A stretch of 64,000 bases of DNA from Rhodoferax koreense (GCF_001955695.1 NZ_CP019236.1:992001-1056000), one strand, 5' to 3'. Shown: positions 43,854-56,117, counted from the stretch's first letter. The notes: generated by a model not told the origin, from the sequence alone. Program-made: numbers and translations.

Positions 43854-44807
43854 TCATGATTTTGGTTCGGGGGCTGCCGTGGCGGGCCTGGTTTCGCTCT
43901 CGGCGGGAGGTCCCGTGGAAGCCGGTATTGTGGCATTGCTGCCGATCAGCCGCGCTTCGGCCTCTCGGGTCATCACCGTGATGCTGATGCGCCGGTTCAC
44001 CGGGGCCAGGGGGTTCTGCGTGTCCATCAGGCTGCTGGAGGCCAGGCCCACGACGCGCGCGAGCTTGTCGTCGGGCATGCCCGAGGCCACCAGTTCGCGG
44101 CGGGAAGCGTTGGCGCGGTCGGCCGAGAGTTCCCAGTTGCTGTAGCCGCGCTCGCCGTTGCCGTAGGGTGTGCGGTCGGTGTGGCCGGCCAGGCTCACGC
44201 GGTTTTCCACGCCATTGAGCGCCATGCCGATCTCGCGCAGGATGTCGCGCATGTAGGGCTTGACCAGCGCGCTGCCGCTGTCGAACATTGGACGGTTCTG
44301 GTCGTCGACGATCTGAATCTGCAGCCCGTCGGGCGTGGTCTCCATGCGGATCTGCGAGCGATATTCGTTGAGCTTGGGGTTGTTGGTGATCAGCGCGTCG
44401 ATCTTCGCGCGCAGCGTGGCGATGCGTTTGGCGTCCTGCTTGGCGAGTTCGGCCTTGGCGGCCTCCTCGGTCATCTTCTTTTTGAGCGGGTCGTCGCCCT
44501 GGCCGCGGTTGGCCTGGCCGGTCTTCTTGGTGAGGTCGGTGCCGCCGCCCGACAGGATGCTGTTGCTCGCCCCCGCGCCGCTGCCCCCCTGCATCGCCAC
44601 CTTGAGCGGCGCGCTGAAGTAGTCGGACAGGCCCTTCTTGTCGCCCTCGGAGGTCGAGCCGAGCAGCCACATCAGCAGGAAAAACGCCATCATGGCGGTC
44701 ACGAAGTCGGCGTAGGCGATCTTCCACGCGCCGCCATGCACGGCGTGGCCGCCTTTCTTGATCTTCTTGACGATGATCGGCTGGAGTTTCTTGCCTTCGC
44801 CTGCCAT
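43854..44807 (-). CDS. motB: Flagellar stator protein MotB
   Basis: This 317-residue stator subunit anchors the motor to peptidoglycan. The single N-terminal membrane helix carries the proton-carrying Asp 34 ([19 protein letters not shown]). The C-terminal OmpA-like domain ([28 protein letters not shown]) binds peptidoglycan. A Pro/Ala/Thr tail ends the protein. It follows motA by 20 bases. Confidence 0.97.
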   Translation of the reverse strand: MAGEGKKLQPIIVKKIKKGGHAVHGGAWKIAYADFVTAMMAFFLLMWLLGSTSEGDKKGLSDYFSAPLKVAMQGGSGAGASNSILSGGGTDLTKKTGQANRGQGDDPLKKKMTEEAAKAELAKQDAKRIATLRAKIDALITNNPKLNEYRSQIRMETTPDGLQIQIVDDQNRPMFDSGSALVKPYMRDILREIGMALNGVENRVSLAGHTDRTPYGNGERGYSNWELSADRANASRRELVASGMPDDKLARVVGLASSSLMDTQNPLAPVNRRISITVMTREAEARLIGSNATIPASTGPPAESETRPATAAPEPKS

Positions 44808-44827
44808 TTCAGTTTCCTAGCGGAAAG

Positions 44828-45688
44828 TCACTTCTTTCCACGGACATGGCCCTCGAGTTCTGCAAAGCTCGGGCGCTCTGTCGAGAACAGCACTTTGCGG
44901 CCAAATTCGATGGCTGTCGATGGGTTGTAGCCCTGCATGCTGGCCAACAGCGTGGTCTTGATGCACTGGAATTCCTTGGCGGCATCCTCGTTCTTCTGTT
45001 CGAGCAGGCCGCCCAAGGGCTCGACCACACCGTAGGCCAGCAGAATCCCGAGGAAGGTACCCACCAGGGCGGACGCGATCATGCCGCCGAGGACCGAGGG
45101 GGGCTGCCCCACCGAGCCCATGGTGTTGACCACGCCCAGCACGGCGGCCACGATGCCGAAGGCCGGCAGCGCACCCGCCAGGCGCGCGATGGCCGCGATC
45201 GGCGCGTGGGCCTCGGCGTGGTGGGTGTCGATCTCGCTGTCCATCAGCGACTCGATTTCATGCGCGTTCAGGTTGCCCGAAACCATCATGCGCAGGTAGT
45301 CGGTCATGAATTCGACCACGTGGTGGTCGTGGCCCACGGTGGGGTACTTCTTGAAGATCTCGGAGTCGTGCGGCGTCTCCACGTCCTTCTCGATCGCCAT
45401 GAGCCCTTCCTTGCGCGCCTTCTGCAGGATGTCGTAGAGCAGCGCCATCAACTCCATGTACCGCGCCTTGGTGTACTTGGAGCCCTTGAGCGCCTGCGGC
45501 AGCAGCTTGATGGTGGCTTTCAGCACCTTGGGCTGGTTGTTCACCGCGAAGGCACCGAGTGCGCCGCCGAAGATGGTGATCAACTCGAAAGGCAGGGCGT
45601 GCAGGATCACACTGATGTTGCCACCGTGAAAGATGTACACACCAAAGATGCAACCCATGGAGACGGCATAGCCGATGAGGACGATCAT
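44828..45688 (-). CDS. motA: Flagellar stator protein MotA
   Basis: This 286-residue stator subunit has four membrane segments, the cytoplasmic loop with charged residues contacting FliG (about residues 85-140), and the conserved FGIVAAVLGVVNTMGS and GILLAYGVVEPLG segments of the H+-type family. It leads the motA-motB-cheY-cheZ group. A sigma-28-like site lies 70 bases upstream (45760-45786). Confidence 0.97.
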   Translation of the reverse strand: MIVLIGYAVSMGCIFGVYIFHGGNISVILHALPFELITIFGGALGAFAVNNQPKVLKATIKLLPQALKGSKYTKARYMELMALLYDILQKARKEGLMAIEKDVETPHDSEIFKKYPTVGHDHHVVEFMTDYLRMMVSGNLNAHEIESLMDSEIDTHHAEAHAPIAAIARLAGALPAFGIVAAVLGVVNTMGSVGQPPSVLGGMIASALVGTFLGILLAYGVVEPLGGLLEQKNEDAAKEFQCIKTTLLASMQGYNPSTAIEFGRKVLFSTERPSFAELEGHVRGKK

Positions 45689-46046
45689 GAGAAGGTGTCA
45701 GGGGTATGCCTGTTGCAGGTTGGCGGGTTCCGGCGCATGTTAAGGGCTTGTGTATAAATGTATCGGATGTGGCGGGGCTTAGGTTAAATCCAAAACACCG
45801 GTCGGGGCGGGGTGGAGTCGCCAAAAAGCGCAAGGCAACGCCCAAACCGTCGTTAAAAGCGAACATCGACCACGCCATGCGCCGGTCGGAACATTTCCGG
45901 TTCGGTTCAAGGATAGTCAGAACCACCGCGCCTGAATATGCGAACTGCGGCGCCAAACCGCGCCAATTCGGCGCTTGCCGGCGCGGGGAGCGCCTTATCC
46001 TTGCGGCGAGCCGGTTTCAGCCTCCTGCTGATGCCGGCGCGCCGCC
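45689..46046. other. 358-bp intergenic region between motA and the giant glycosyltransferase gene
   Basis: The two genes diverge, so this region must hold both promoters. It contains the motA sigma-28-like site (45760-45786), an AT-richer stretch (about 45740-45790), and two small inverted repeats (CGGAA-CAT-TTCCG and GCGCC-AATTC-GGCGC). No ORF in it looks like a gene, and no clear sigma-28 site faces the giant gene. Confidence 0.7.
45760..45786 (-). promoter_or_regulatory. Sigma-28-type promoter of motA
   Basis: On the minus strand, TAAC is followed by exactly 15 bases and TCCGATAC (6 of 8 to GCCGATAA). It lies about 70 bases before the motA ATG. Confidence 0.55.
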
Positions 46047-49000
46047 ATGAACGAAATGCTTGATGCCAGCCGCCTGAACGATCCCGATGCGTCCGACCCG
46101 GACGCGCTGTTGGCGCGCGCCATCGCCTGCCACCAGGACTGGGATTTCGACGGCGCGGAGGCCCTGTACCGCAGCCTGCTGCGGCTGCAGCCGGACCATC
46201 CCGATGCCAACCACAACCTCGGCGTGCTGTTCGCCATCCAGCGCGCCGAGCCGGCCACCGCGCTGCCCTTCTTCGAGGCCGCGCTGAATGCCGACAGTGC
46301 GAGCGCACAGCACTGGTTCAGCTACATCGATGCGCTGATCCGCGCCGGCCAGCACGGCCTGGCCGCGCAACTTTTGCCGCTGGCGCAAGCCCATGGCCTG
46401 CAGCCGTCGATGGCGAACGCGCTGGCCGACCGCCTGGGCGTGCCGGACAATCCGGCACCGGCCGCCATCGTTACGCCCGCACCCGCACCCGCACCCGCGG
46501 CCGCGGCCGTGGCCGTGGCCCCGCAGGCGCTGGCCGACGCCGACAAGCATGCCCTGGTGGCACTGTTTCGCGCAGGCGACCACCAGCGCGGCGAGGCGCT
46601 GGCGCGTGAACTGATCGCGCGGCATCCCCAGGACGGCTTCCTCTGGAAGGCGCTGGGCACCATGCTGCAGCCACAGGGCCGCAAGGAAGAGGCGCTGGCC
46701 GCGAAGATCCGTGCCGCCGAATTGCTGCCGTGTGACGTGGAAGCCCTGTGCAACCTCGGCCGTTCCTACTTCGAGCTCGAACGTCCGGCCGAAGCCGTCA
46801 CGGCGCTGCGCGCGGCTATCGCCCTGAAGCCTGACCATGCGGAGGCGCACAACAACCTCGGCCTGGCGCTCAATGCCCAGGGCCAGGTGAGCGAGGCGCA
46901 CCGCTGCTTCGAACGCGCGGTGGCCCACAAGCCCGATTTCGCCGAAGCCTGGAACAACCTGAGCGGCATCTATACCGCGCAGGGCCTGATCGACGAGGCG
47001 GTGCGGGCCTTGCGCCGGGCGGTCGCGACCAAGCCCGATTACCGCATCGCCTACGACAACCTGCTGTTCGTGCTGAACTACCACCCGTCCAAGAGTGCGG
47101 AGGACATCTACGAAGCCTATGCCGCCTACGAACGGCAGTTCGGCGCGCCGCTGCGCGCGGCCTGGCCGGTGCACGCCAACCCGCGCGGCGAAGGCCGCCG
47201 CCTGCGCGTCGGCTATGTGTCGCCGGATTTTCGCCACCACGCCTGCACCTTCTTCATGGAGCCGCTGCTGGGCGGGCATGACAAGGCGAACTTCGAAGTG
47301 TTCGCCTACGCCGAGCTGCGCGGCGACGAGGACGCCGCCACCGCGCGCTACAAGGCCTATGCCGACCACTGGGTGCCGACGCGCGAGCTCGGCGACGAGG
47401 CGCTGGCCGAACGCATCCGCGCCGACGGCATCGACATCCTGGTCGACCTGGCCGGCCACACCAGGGGCAACCGCCTGGGCACCTTCGCCCGAAAGCCCGC
47501 GCCGGTGTCGCTGTCGTGGATGGGTTTCGGCTGCACCACCGGCCTGAAGGCCATCGACTACTACCTGACGGACGAGGCCAGCGCACCGGCCGGCAGCGAA
47601 CACCTGTTTTCCGAAGCCCCCTGGCGCCTTCCCGACACCCCTTACGCCGTCTATCGGCCGGGCCCGGGCATGGGCGAAGTCAATGCCTTGCCGGCGCTGT
47701 CCCGCGGCTACATCACCATCGGCACGCTCACGCGCGGCGTGCGCATCAACGAGCGCACCGTGCGCGTCTGGGCGCAGATCCTGCGGCGCATCGACGGCGT
47801 CCGGCTGGTGATTGACAGCAAATCCTTCGAAGACACCGCCGTGCAGTCGGCGCTGGCCGAGCGCTTCCTGGCCCATGGCGTGGCGCCCGAACAGCTGCAG
47901 ATCGGCTGCCACAGCCCGCCGTGGGACGTGCTGCGCGGCATCGACATCGGGCTGGACTGCTTCCCGCACAACTCCGGTACCACGCTGTTCGAAACGCTCT
48001 ACATGGGCATCCCCTTCGTCACGCTGGCCGACCGGCCGAGCGTGGGCCGCATCGGCAGCGCCATCCTGCAGGGGTTGGGCCGTCCGGAATGGATCGCGCG
48101 CAGCGAAGCCGAATACGTCGACAAGGTGGTCGAGCTCGCGCAGGACCTGCCCCGCCTGGCGCTGCTGCGCCAGATGCTGCGCCCGCTGATGCAGGCCAGC
48201 CCGCTGATGGACGAGGCGAACTTCGTGGAGCGCGTCGAGCAGGCCTACCGCGAGATGTTCGCGCTGTGGGCCGACGCCCATCCCCAGCCTGCCGCAGGGC
48301 CGGAAACACCCCCCGCCGACATGAGCCTGGCCGCGCTGCAGGCCGAGCTGGCCTACAACCAGGCCAACCAGCTGCACGACCAGGGCCGCCTGGACGAGGC
48401 CGAAGCAATCTACCGCCAGGCGTTGGCCCTGCAGCCGGCCTACGCCCAGGCCCATTGCAACCTCGGTCTGGTGCTGCAGGACCGGGGCCGCATGGCCGAG
48501 GCCGAGGCCGCCTACCGTGCCGCGCTCGCGGCCCGGCCCGATTACGCGCTGGCGCTGCACAACCTGGGCAACGTGCTGCAGCACAGCGGCGAACTGGTGG
48601 AAGCCGTGGCCTGCTACCGGCGGGCGCTCGCGCTCGGCCTGGATTCCGCGCACCTGTTCGACAACCTGCTGTTCCTGCTGAACTACCACCCCGACCAGAG
48701 CGCCGAGGAAATCTACGAGGCCTACCGAGAATATGAACGCCGCTTCGGCCTGCCGCACCGCGCCGCCTGGGCGCCGCATGGCAACCCGCGCCAGACCGCG
48801 CGCGTGCTCAGGGTGGGTTACGTGTCGCCCGACTTCTGCAACCACGCCGTGGGCCGCTTCCTGGAGCCGCTGCTGGCCGCGCACGACAAGGCCGTGGTCG
48901 AGGTGTTCGCCTATGCTGACCTCCAGCAGGAAGACGCGGCCACCGCACGCTACAAGACCTATGTCGACCACTGGGTGCCGACGCATGGCCTGAACGACGA

Positions 49001-52000
49001 CGCGCTGGCCGAACGCATCCGTGCCGACGGCATCGACATCCTGGTCGACCTGGCAGGCCACACCAAGGGCGACCGGCTCGGCGTGTTCGCCCGCAAGCCG
49101 GCGCCGGTGTCGTTGTCGTGGATGGGCTACGGCTACACCACCGGCCTGACGGCCATCGACTACTACCTGACCGACGAGGCCAGCGTGCCCGTGGGGGCCG
49201 AGCATGTGTTCTCGGAAAAGCCCTGGCGCCTGCCCAACCTGCCGTACGCCGTGTACCGGCCGTCGCCCGACATGGGCGAGGTGGGCACGCCGCCGGTGCT
49301 GCAGCGCGGCTTCGTCACGCTCGGCACCCTGTCGCGCAGCATCCGCATCAACGCGCACACGCTGCGGGTGTGGGCGCAGATCATGCACCGCCTGCCCGAT
49401 GCGCGGCTGGTCGTCGACAGCCGCAACTTCGCCGATCCCGCCACCTGCCGCGACCTCGCCGCCCGGTTCGAAGCGCTCGGCGTCGGCGCCGAGCGGCTGC
49501 AGATCGGTTTCCACACGCCGCCGTGGGACGTGCTGCGCGGCATCGACATCGGGCTGGACTGCTTTCCGCACAATTCCGGCACGACGCTCTTCGAAACACT
49601 CTACATGGGTGTGCCGGTCGTCACCCTGGCCGGCCGGCCCAGCGTGGGCCGCATCGGTAGCGCGATCCTGCACGGCCTCGGCCGGCCCGAGTGGATTGCC
49701 GCGACCGAGGCCGAATACATCGACAAGGTCGTGGCGCTGGCGCAGGACCCGACCCGCCTGGCCCTGCTGCGCATGATGCTGCGCCCGCAGATGCAGGTCA
49801 GCGCGCTGATGGACGAAGCGGCTTTCGCGCGCGGCGTCGAGTCCGCGTACCGCGAGATGTTCGCGCTGTGGGCCGCGAGCACGCCGGAAAAGACCATGGC
49901 GAAACCCGTCGTGCCCACGCGCCCCGGCATTCACTGGCCTTCCGCATCGAAGTCCGCCGCGCGGAAAACGGCCGTGGCGCCGCCGGCCGCCGCCGCCGTC
50001 CCGAGCCAGCAGGAGGCCGACGCCGTGGTGCAGCTGTTCCAGCAGCGCCGCTACCAGGAAGGCGAAGCTCTGGCCCGCACGTTGATCGCGCGCTACCCGG
50101 CCAGCGGCTTCGCCTGGAAGGCGCTCGGTGTCATGCTCCAGCCGCAGGGCCGCACCGAGGAGGTGCTGGCCGCCAAGCGCCGCGCCGCCGAGTTGATGCC
50201 GGACGACGCCGAGGCGCATTGCAATCTCGGCCATGTGCTGCAGGACCAGGGCCGCCTCGCCGAGGCCGAGGCCGCGCTGCATCGCGCGCTGAAGCTCAAG
50301 CCGGACTACATGGAGGCGCACAACAACCTGGGCATCACCTACCAGAAGCAGGGCCGGCTCGACGCATCGCTCGACCACTTCCACCGCGCGCTGGCCATCG
50401 ACCCCGCGCAGGAAGACATCTACAGCAACCTGCTGTTCACTGCCAACTACCACCCCGACCGCAGCGCCGAAGACATCTTCACGCTCTACCGCGAATACGA
50501 CCGCCGCTACGGCCTGCCGCTGCGCGGGCTGTGGACGCCGCACGCCAATCCGCGCCAGGCCGGCCGCGTGCTGAAGGTGGGCTACGTGTCGCCCGACTTT
50601 CGCAACCACGCCTGCTGCCGCTTCCTCGAGCCGCTGCTGGCCGCGCACCACCATGGCGTGGTCGAGACCTATGCCTATGCCGAACTGGCGCGCGAAGACG
50701 AGGCCACGGCGAGGTACAGGACTTATGTGGATCACTGGGTGCCCACGCGCGGGATGAGCGACGCCGCGCTGGCCGAACGCATCCGCGCCGACGGCATCGA
50801 CATCCTGGTCGATGTGGCCGGCCACACCGTGGGCAACCGCCTGGGCGTGTTCGCGCGCAAGCCCGCGCCGGTGTCGCTGTCGTGGCTCGGCTTCGGCTAC
50901 ACCACCGGCCTCGCCGCCATCGACTACTACCTGACCGACGAGGCCAGCGCTCCCGCCGGCTGCGAAGCGCTGTTCGCCGAGCAGCCCTGGCGGCTGCCGG
51001 CCGGCTGGGCCTTCCGGCCGGCCGAAGGCATGGGCGAGCCAGGCCCGCTGCCAGCGCTGCGCAAGGGGCATCTCACGCTGGGCACGCTGACACGCAGCGT
51101 GCGCATCAACCACCACACCATCCGGGTGTGGTCGCAGATCCTGCAGCGCCTGCCCGGTGCGCACCTGGTGGTCGACAGCAGCAGTTTCGTCGATCCGGCC
51201 GCGCAGGCGGCGCTGGCCGCGCGCTTCGCCGAACACGGGATCGACGCCGAGCGCCTGCACATCGGCTACCACAGCCCGCCGTGGGACGTGCTGCGCGGCA
51301 TCGACATCGGGCTGGACTGCTTTCCGCACAATTCGGGCACCACGCTGTTCGAGTCGCTGTACATGGGCGTGCCGTATGTGACGCTGGCCGGCCGCGCCAG
51401 CGTGGGCCGGCTCGGCAGCTCGATCCTGCAGGCTGCCGGCCATGCCGAGTGGATCGCCGCCACCGAAGCCGATTACATCGAGAAGGTCGTCGCGCTGGCG
51501 CACGACCTGCCCGCGCTCGCCGCCGTACGCCAGGGCCTGCGCGGCCAGATGCAGGCCAGCATCCTGATGGACGAAGACGGCTTTGCGCACCAGGTCGAAA
51601 ACGCCTACGGGCAGATGTTCGACGCCTGGCGCCAGCGCAACCCCGACGCGCTTGAAGCCCTGGTGCAACAGGCCCATGCCTTCTACAACCAGGGCAATGC
51701 GCAGCACGACCAGGGCCTGCTGGCTGAAGCCGAGGCCAGCTTCCGCCAGGCGCTGGCGCTGCTGCCCGAATTCGCGGAGGCCCACAGCAACCTGGCGCTT
51801 GTGCTGCAGCAGCAGGGCCGGCTGGTCGAGGCCGAGCCCGCGTTCCGCCAGGCCATGGCGCTCAAGCCCGAGTCGGCCAATGCCCATTACAACCTCGGTA
51901 CGAATCTCAAGGCGCAAGGCCAGTTGAAGGAGGCCGAAGACCGTTTCCGCACGGCACTCGAGCTGCGTCCAGACTTCATGCCGGCCATGCTGAACCTGGA

Positions 52001-53729
52001 CCGCGTGCTGCAGGACCAGGGCCGCTGGATCGATGCCGAGGTCTACTGGCGCGACGCCCTGCGGGCCAAGCCCGATTTCCTGACCGGCTACGTGAGCCTG
52101 AGCCAGGTGTTGCGCCGCCAGCAACGCGCGGGCGAAGCGCTGGCCTGCCTGCGCCGCGCGCTGGAGATCGCGCCTGACAGCGTGGCGCTGAACTTCCAGG
52201 TGGGATCGGTGCTGAAGGACCTGGGCCGCTTCGACGAGGCTGAACAAAGCTGCCGCCGCGCGATCGATATCGATCCGACCTCGGCCGTCGGCTGGAACAA
52301 CCTGGCCGAAGTCTTCAACGCCACGCAGCGCCTGGTCGAGGCCGAGCAGGGCTTCCGCAAGGCCATCGCGCTGGAGCCGGAACTCGCCCCGGCCCACGGC
52401 AACCTGGGCATCGTGCTGCAGAACCAGGGCCGGCTGCACGAGGCCGAAGACAGCATGCGCCGCGCGCTGGCGCTGAACCCAGCCGATGCGACCGCGCACG
52501 GCAACCTGCTGTTCGTGCTGAACTACCACCCGGATAAGACCGGCGATGAGGTCTTCGCCGAGTACCGCGCCTATGACGAGAATTTCTGCGTACAGCACCG
52601 TGCCGAGTGGCGGTCGCACGCCAATACGAAGGACCCGGCACGCGTGCTCCGGGTCGGCTACGTGTCGCCCGATTTCCGCAGCCATTCCTGCGCCAACTTC
52701 CTCGAACCGCTGCTGTCGCGGCACGACAAGCGCCAGGTGCGCATCTACGCCTATGCCGAGCTGCTGCGCGAGGACGCGGCCACGGCGCGCTACAAGTCGT
52801 ATGTGGACCACTGGGTGCCCACCCGCGGCATGAGCGACGCCGCGCTGGCCGAACGCATCCGCGCCGACGGCATCGACATCCTGGTCGACCTGGCCGGCCA
52901 CACCGGCGGCAACCGCCTGGGCGTGTTTGCGCGCAAGCCGGCACCGGTGTCCCTGAGTTGGATGGGCTACGGCTGCACCACCGGCCTCTCGGCGATCGAC
53001 TATTTCCTCACCGACGAAGCCAGCGCGCCGCACGGCAGCGAGCGTTTTTTTGCCGAGCGGCCGTGGCGCCTGCCTGTCGGCTGGGCCTACCGGCCGGCCG
53101 GGGCCGCGCAGATGGGCGAGGTCAGCGCCTTGCCAGCGTTGCGCAACGGCTTCGTCACCTTCGGCACGCTCACGCGTGCCGTGCGGGTGAACCACCGCAC
53201 CGTGCGCGTCTGGGCCGAGTTGCTCAAGCGGGTGGCCGATTCGCGCCTGGTGATCGACAGCCGCAGCTACCAGGACGCCGAGACGCAGGAAGAACTCGCC
53301 CAGCGCTTCGTGGCGCAGGGTATCGCCCGCGAACGCCTGCTGATCGGCTGCCACAGCCCGCCGTGGGACGTGCTGCGCGGCATCGACATCGGGCTGGATT
53401 GTTTCCCGCACAATTCCGGCACCACCTTGTTCGAGACCTTGTACATGGGCATTCCCTACGTGACGCTGGCCGATCGACCGAGCGTCGGCTGCCTCGGCAG
53501 TTCCATCCTGCAAGGCATCGGCCATCCGGAATGGATCGCGCAGACCGAGGAGGACTACATCGCCCGCGCCGCGGCCCTGGCCGGCGACACCGCGCGGCTG
53601 GCGCAGATCCGCGCCGGCCTGCGGCCCGCGATGCAGGCCAGCGCACTGATGGACGAGGCCGCCTTCACCCGGAACGTGGAAGACGCGTACCGGCAGATGT
53701 TCAACCAATGGTGTGGAGACAACCCATGA
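46047..53729 (+). CDS. Giant four-unit TPR / SPINDLY-OGT (GT41) glycosyltransferase
   Basis: This single 2560-residue cytoplasmic protein is built from four consecutive TPR plus GT41 catalytic units. Catalytic regions lie at about residues 384-744, 920-1278, 1507-1861 and 2199-2560. Each begins [10 protein letters not shown] (LKVGY in unit 3) with a conserved His shortly after. Each contains [12 protein letters not shown] (DVAGHT in unit 3), then [23 protein letters not shown] (HNSGTT at 641, 1175, 1761 and 2455). The TPR blocks between differ in number. GT41 enzymes transfer GlcNAc or fucose from a nucleotide sugar to Ser/Thr. In all four units an Arg (G-V-R-I-N type) appears where I place the OGT catalytic Lys. 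The start lacks a strong ribosome site. The stop codon overlaps rfbF (ATGA), which points to a flagellin-glycosylation role. Confidence 0.93.
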   Translation: MNEMLDASRLNDPDASDPDALLARAIACHQDWDFDGAEALYRSLLRLQPDHPDANHNLGVLFAIQRAEPATALPFFEAALNADSASAQHWFSYIDALIRAGQHGLAAQLLPLAQAHGLQPSMANALADRLGVPDNPAPAAIVTPAPAPAPAAAAVAVAPQALADADKHALVALFRAGDHQRGEALARELIARHPQDGFLWKALGTMLQPQGRKEEALAAKIRAAELLPCDVEALCNLGRSYFELERPAEAVTALRAAIALKPDHAEAHNNLGLALNAQGQVSEAHRCFERAVAHKPDFAEAWNNLSGIYTAQGLIDEAVRALRRAVATKPDYRIAYDNLLFVLNYHPSKSAEDIYEAYAAYERQFGAPLRAAWPVHANPRGEGRRLRVGYVSPDFRHHACTFFMEPLLGGHDKANFEVFAYAELRGDEDAATARYKAYADHWVPTRELGDEALAERIRADGIDILVDLAGHTRGNRLGTFARKPAPVSLSWMGFGCTTGLKAIDYYLTDEASAPAGSEHLFSEAPWRLPDTPYAVYRPGPGMGEVNALPALSRGYITIGTLTRGVRINERTVRVWAQILRRIDGVRLVIDSKSFEDTAVQSALAERFLAHGVAPEQLQIGCHSPPWDVLRGIDIGLDCFPHNSGTTLFETLYMGIPFVTLADRPSVGRIGSAILQGLGRPEWIARSEAEYVDKVVELAQDLPRLALLRQMLRPLMQASPLMDEANFVERVEQAYREMFALWADAHPQPAAGPETPPADMSLAALQAELAYNQANQLHDQGRLDEAEAIYRQALALQPAYAQAHCNLGLVLQDRGRMAEAEAAYRAALAARPDYALALHNLGNVLQHSGELVEAVACYRRALALGLDSAHLFDNLLFLLNYHPDQSAEEIYEAYREYERRFGLPHRAAWAPHGNPRQTARVLRVGYVSPDFCNHAVGRFLEPLLAAHDKAVVEVFAYADLQQEDAATARYKTYVDHWVPTHGLNDDALAERIRADGIDILVDLAGHTKGDRLGVFARKPAPVSLSWMGYGYTTGLTAIDYYLTDEASVPVGAEHVFSEKPWRLPNLPYAVYRPSPDMGEVGTPPVLQRGFVTLGTLSRSIRINAHTLRVWAQIMHRLPDARLVVDSRNFADPATCRDLAARFEALGVGAERLQIGFHTPPWDVLRGIDIGLDCFPHNSGTTLFETLYMGVPVVTLAGRPSVGRIGSAILHGLGRPEWIAATEAEYIDKVVALAQDPTRLALLRMMLRPQMQVSALMDEAAFARGVESAYREMFALWAASTPEKTMAKPVVPTRPGIHWPSASKSAARKTAVAPPAAAAVPSQQEADAVVQLFQQRRYQEGEALARTLIARYPASGFAWKALGVMLQPQGRTEEVLAAKRRAAELMPDDAEAHCNLGHVLQDQGRLAEAEAALHRALKLKPDYMEAHNNLGITYQKQGRLDASLDHFHRALAIDPAQEDIYSNLLFTANYHPDRSAEDIFTLYREYDRRYGLPLRGLWTPHANPRQAGRVLKVGYVSPDFRNHACCRFLEPLLAAHHHGVVETYAYAELAREDEATARYRTYVDHWVPTRGMSDAALAERIRADGIDILVDVAGHTVGNRLGVFARKPAPVSLSWLGFGYTTGLAAIDYYLTDEASAPAGCEALFAEQPWRLPAGWAFRPAEGMGEPGPLPALRKGHLTLGTLTRSVRINHHTIRVWSQILQRLPGAHLVVDSSSFVDPAAQAALAARFAEHGIDAERLHIGYHSPPWDVLRGIDIGLDCFPHNSGTTLFESLYMGVPYVTLAGRASVGRLGSSILQAAGHAEWIAATEADYIEKVVALAHDLPALAAVRQGLRGQMQASILMDEDGFAHQVENAYGQMFDAWRQRNPDALEALVQQAHAFYNQGNAQHDQGLLAEAEASFRQALALLPEFAEAHSNLALVLQQQGRLVEAEPAFRQAMALKPESANAHYNLGTNLKAQGQLKEAEDRFRTALELRPDFMPAMLNLDRVLQDQGRWIDAEVYWRDALRAKPDFLTGYVSLSQVLRRQQRAGEALACLRRALEIAPDSVALNFQVGSVLKDLGRFDEAEQSCRRAIDIDPTSAVGWNNLAEVFNATQRLVEAEQGFRKAIALEPELAPAHGNLGIVLQNQGRLHEAEDSMRRALALNPADATAHGNLLFVLNYHPDKTGDEVFAEYRAYDENFCVQHRAEWRSHANTKDPARVLRVGYVSPDFRSHSCANFLEPLLSRHDKRQVRIYAYAELLREDAATARYKSYVDHWVPTRGMSDAALAERIRADGIDILVDLAGHTGGNRLGVFARKPAPVSLSWMGYGCTTGLSAIDYFLTDEASAPHGSERFFAERPWRLPVGWAYRPAGAAQMGEVSALPALRNGFVTFGTLTRAVRVNHRTVRVWAELLKRVADSRLVIDSRSYQDAETQEELAQRFVAQGIARERLLIGCHSPPWDVLRGIDIGLDCFPHNSGTTLFETLYMGIPYVTLADRPSVGCLGSSILQGIGHPEWIAQTEEDYIARAAALAGDTARLAQIRAGLRPAMQASALMDEAAFTRNVEDAYRQMFNQWCGDNP

Positions 53730-54496
53730 AAGCCGTGATCCTCGCCGGGGGCCTGGGCACCCGCATTTCCGAAGAGACGCATCTCAAACCCAAGCCGATG
53801 ATCGAGATCGGCGGCAAGCCCATCCTCTGGCACATCCTCAAGATGTATTCGGCGCATGGCGTGAACGACTTCGTCATCTGCTGCGGCTACAAGGGCTACA
53901 TCATCAAGGAGTACTTCGCCAACTACTTCCTGCACATGTCCGACGTCACCTTCGACATGGCCCACAACAAGATGGAAGTGCACCACAAGCACGCCGAGCC
54001 CTGGCGCGTGACCCTGGTGGACACCGGCGACGACACCATGACCGGCGGCCGCCTGCGCCGCGTGGCCGACTACGTGCAGGGCGAAGAGGCGTTCTGCTTC
54101 ACCTACGGCGACGGCGTCTCCGACGTGGACATCGGCCGCGCCATCGCCTTCCATCGGCAACACGGCAAACTTGCCACAGTAACGGCCGTGCAGCCGCCCG
54201 GGCGTTACGGCGCGCTGCAGTTGCAGGGCGAGGTGGTGCAGGGTTTCACCGAGAAGCCGCGCGGCGACGGCGGTCTGATCAACGGCGGCTTCTTCGTGTT
54301 GTCGCCGGCCTGCCTCGAACGCATCGCCGGGGATGCCACCAGCTGGGAGTCGGAGCCTCTGTCCGGCCTGGCTGCCGATGGCCAATTGATGGCGTATGAA
54401 CACACCGGCTTCTGGCAGCCGATGGACACGCTGCGCGAGAAGAACATGCTCGAAGAACTCTGGTTGTCCGGCAAGGCACCTTGGAAAGTCTGGTGA
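53726..54496 (+). CDS. rfbF: Glucose-1-phosphate cytidylyltransferase
   Basis: This 256-residue nucleotidyltransferase makes CDP-glucose from CTP and glucose-1-phosphate. It has [37 protein letters not shown], the sugar-nucleotide transferase signature with the catalytic Arg and Lys, and [12 protein letters not shown]. It overlaps the giant glycosyltransferase stop codon by 4 bases (ATGA, GGAG upstream) and rfbG by 1 base. It opens the CDP-sugar pathway of the operon. Confidence 0.96.
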   Translation: MKAVILAGGLGTRISEETHLKPKPMIEIGGKPILWHILKMYSAHGVNDFVICCGYKGYIIKEYFANYFLHMSDVTFDMAHNKMEVHHKHAEPWRVTLVDTGDDTMTGGRLRRVADYVQGEEAFCFTYGDGVSDVDIGRAIAFHRQHGKLATVTAVQPPGRYGALQLQGEVVQGFTEKPRGDGGLINGGFFVLSPACLERIAGDATSWESEPLSGLAADGQLMAYEHTGFWQPMDTLREKNMLEELWLSGKAPWKVW

Positions 54497-55560
54497 TGGT
54501 TTTGCCTGACCAAGACTTCTGGCGCGGCAAACGCGTGCTGCTCACGGGCCATACCGGCTTCAAGGGCAGCTGGCTCGCGTTATGGCTGCATCGGCTGGGT
54601 GCGCAGGTCGTGGGCCTGTCGCTGCCCCCAGCCACCGCACCGAACCTGTTCGATCTGGCGCAGGTGGGCAATTCGATCGACCACGGCGTCTGCGACATCC
54701 GCGACGCCGCCGCGCTGAAGAAACAAGTCGAGGAGGCCCGGCCCGAGGTGGTGCTGCACCTTGCGGCCCAGGCCCTGGTGCGCGCGGGTTACCGCGAACC
54801 GGTCGACACTTTCGCCACGAACGTGATGGGCACGGCGCACCTGCTCGACGCGCTGCGCGGCTTGGACAGCGTGCGTTCGGTGGTGGTGGTGACCACCGAC
54901 AAGGTCTACCGCAACAACGAGTGGACCTACCCGTACCGCGAGGACGACGCGCTCGGCGGCCACGACCCCTACAGCGCCAGCAAGGCCGCGGCGGAACTGG
55001 TCGTGGCGAGCTACCGCGCGTCTTTCCTGCAAGCGCAGGGCGTGGCCGTGGCGACGGCGCGCGCCGGCAACGTGATCGGCGGCGGCGATTGGGCCGAGGA
55101 CCGGCTGGTCCCCGACGCGGTGCGCGCCTGGTTGGCCGGCCGGCCGTTGGAAATCCGCCGGCCCGAGGCGATCCGCCCCTGGCAGCACGTGCTCGAGCCG
55201 CTGGCCGCCTACCTGGTGCTGGCCGAAAGGCTGTGGCGCGCGCCGGAACTGGCCGGGGCCTACAACTTCGGCCCGGCCACGCACGAGGCGGCGACGGTGC
55301 GCACCGTGGTGCAGCAGGCGCAAACGGTTTTTCCGCAGGGCGAGGTCCTCTGGGGCGACGGCAGCCAAGGCCCGCACGAGGCCGGCTGGCTTGCGCTCGA
55401 AGTGGCCAAGGCCCGCACCGCGCTCGGCGTGGCGCCGCGCTGGAGCCTGACCACCTCGGTGCAGCGCACGCTGGATTGGTACCGTCGGCAGGGGGGCGGC
55501 GCGGATGCGCGTAGCCTGTGCCTGGCCGACATCGAAGCGTTTGAAAGTGCGGTGTCATGA
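54496..55560 (+). CDS. rfbG: CDP-glucose 4,6-dehydratase
   Basis: This 354-residue extended SDR converts CDP-glucose to CDP-4-keto-6-deoxyglucose. It has the NAD site VLLTGHTGFKGSWLALWL, the Thr/Asp pair in VVVTTDKVY, and the catalytic YSASKAAAE. ATG 54496 overlaps the rfbF stop codon (TGATG); GTG 54493 is possible. The overlap with the next gene is ATGA. Confidence 0.96.
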   Translation: MVLPDQDFWRGKRVLLTGHTGFKGSWLALWLHRLGAQVVGLSLPPATAPNLFDLAQVGNSIDHGVCDIRDAAALKKQVEEARPEVVLHLAAQALVRAGYREPVDTFATNVMGTAHLLDALRGLDSVRSVVVVTTDKVYRNNEWTYPYREDDALGGHDPYSASKAAAELVVASYRASFLQAQGVAVATARAGNVIGGGDWAEDRLVPDAVRAWLAGRPLEIRRPEAIRPWQHVLEPLAAYLVLAERLWRAPELAGAYNFGPATHEAATVRTVVQQAQTVFPQGEVLWGDGSQGPHEAGWLALEVAKARTALGVAPRWSLTTSVQRTLDWYRRQGGGADARSLCLADIEAFESAVS

Positions 55561-56117
55561 CCCGGTTCACCATCTCCGACACGCCGCGCATCGGTCTGAA
55601 GCTGATCGAACGCCATCCGCTCGGCGATGCGCGCGGCTTCCTTTCGCGCCTGTTCTGCGCCGAGGAGCTGTCCGCCGCCGGCTGGCGTGTGCCGATCGCC
55701 CAGATCAACCACACCTTCACGGCCGCCCGCGGCACGGTGCGTGGCCTGCATTACCAGTTGCCGCCGCATGCCGAGATGAAACTGGTGAGCTGCCTACGCG
55801 GCGCGGTGTGGGACGTCGCAGTGGACCTGCGCGCCGGCTCGCCCACCTACCTGCAATGGCACGCGGAAATCCTCTCGGCCGAGAACCACCGGGCCTTGCT
55901 GATTCCCGAAGGTTTCGCTCACGGCTTCCAGACGCAGAGCGACGATGTCGAAATGCTCTACTGCCATTCGAGTTTCTACGCCCCCGCGGCCGAGGCCGGG
56001 CTGAACCCGCAGGACCCGCGCGTGGCCGTGGCCTGGCCGCTGGCCGTGCAAGGCCTTTCGCCGCGCGACGCCGGCCATCCGATGATCGATGCCCAATTTG
56101 AAGGAGTACGGCTGTGA
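55557..56117 (+). CDS. dTDP-4-dehydrorhamnose 3,5-epimerase-like protein
   Basis: This 186-residue cupin-fold sugar epimerase is RmlC-like. It has GDARGFLSRLFC, the catalytic His region NHTFTAARGTVRGLHYQ, and LIPEGFAHGFQT. Given RfbF and RfbG beside it, the substrate is more likely a CDP-4-keto-6-deoxyhexose than the dTDP form. It overlaps rfbG and the methyltransferase gene by 4 bases each. Confidence 0.9.
   Translation: MTRFTISDTPRIGLKLIERHPLGDARGFLSRLFCAEELSAAGWRVPIAQINHTFTAARGTVRGLHYQLPPHAEMKLVSCLRGAVWDVAVDLRAGSPTYLQWHAEILSAENHRALLIPEGFAHGFQTQSDDVEMLYCHSSFYAPAAEAGLNPQDPRVAVAWPLAVQGLSPRDAGHPMIDAQFEGVRL

Noticed and set aside
46017..53708. A 2563-residue open frame on the minus strand opposite the giant glycosyltransferase
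   Set aside because: It mirrors the real gene: biased GC-rich codons keep the antisense frame open. It has no domain motifs, while the plus strand has four full GT41 units.
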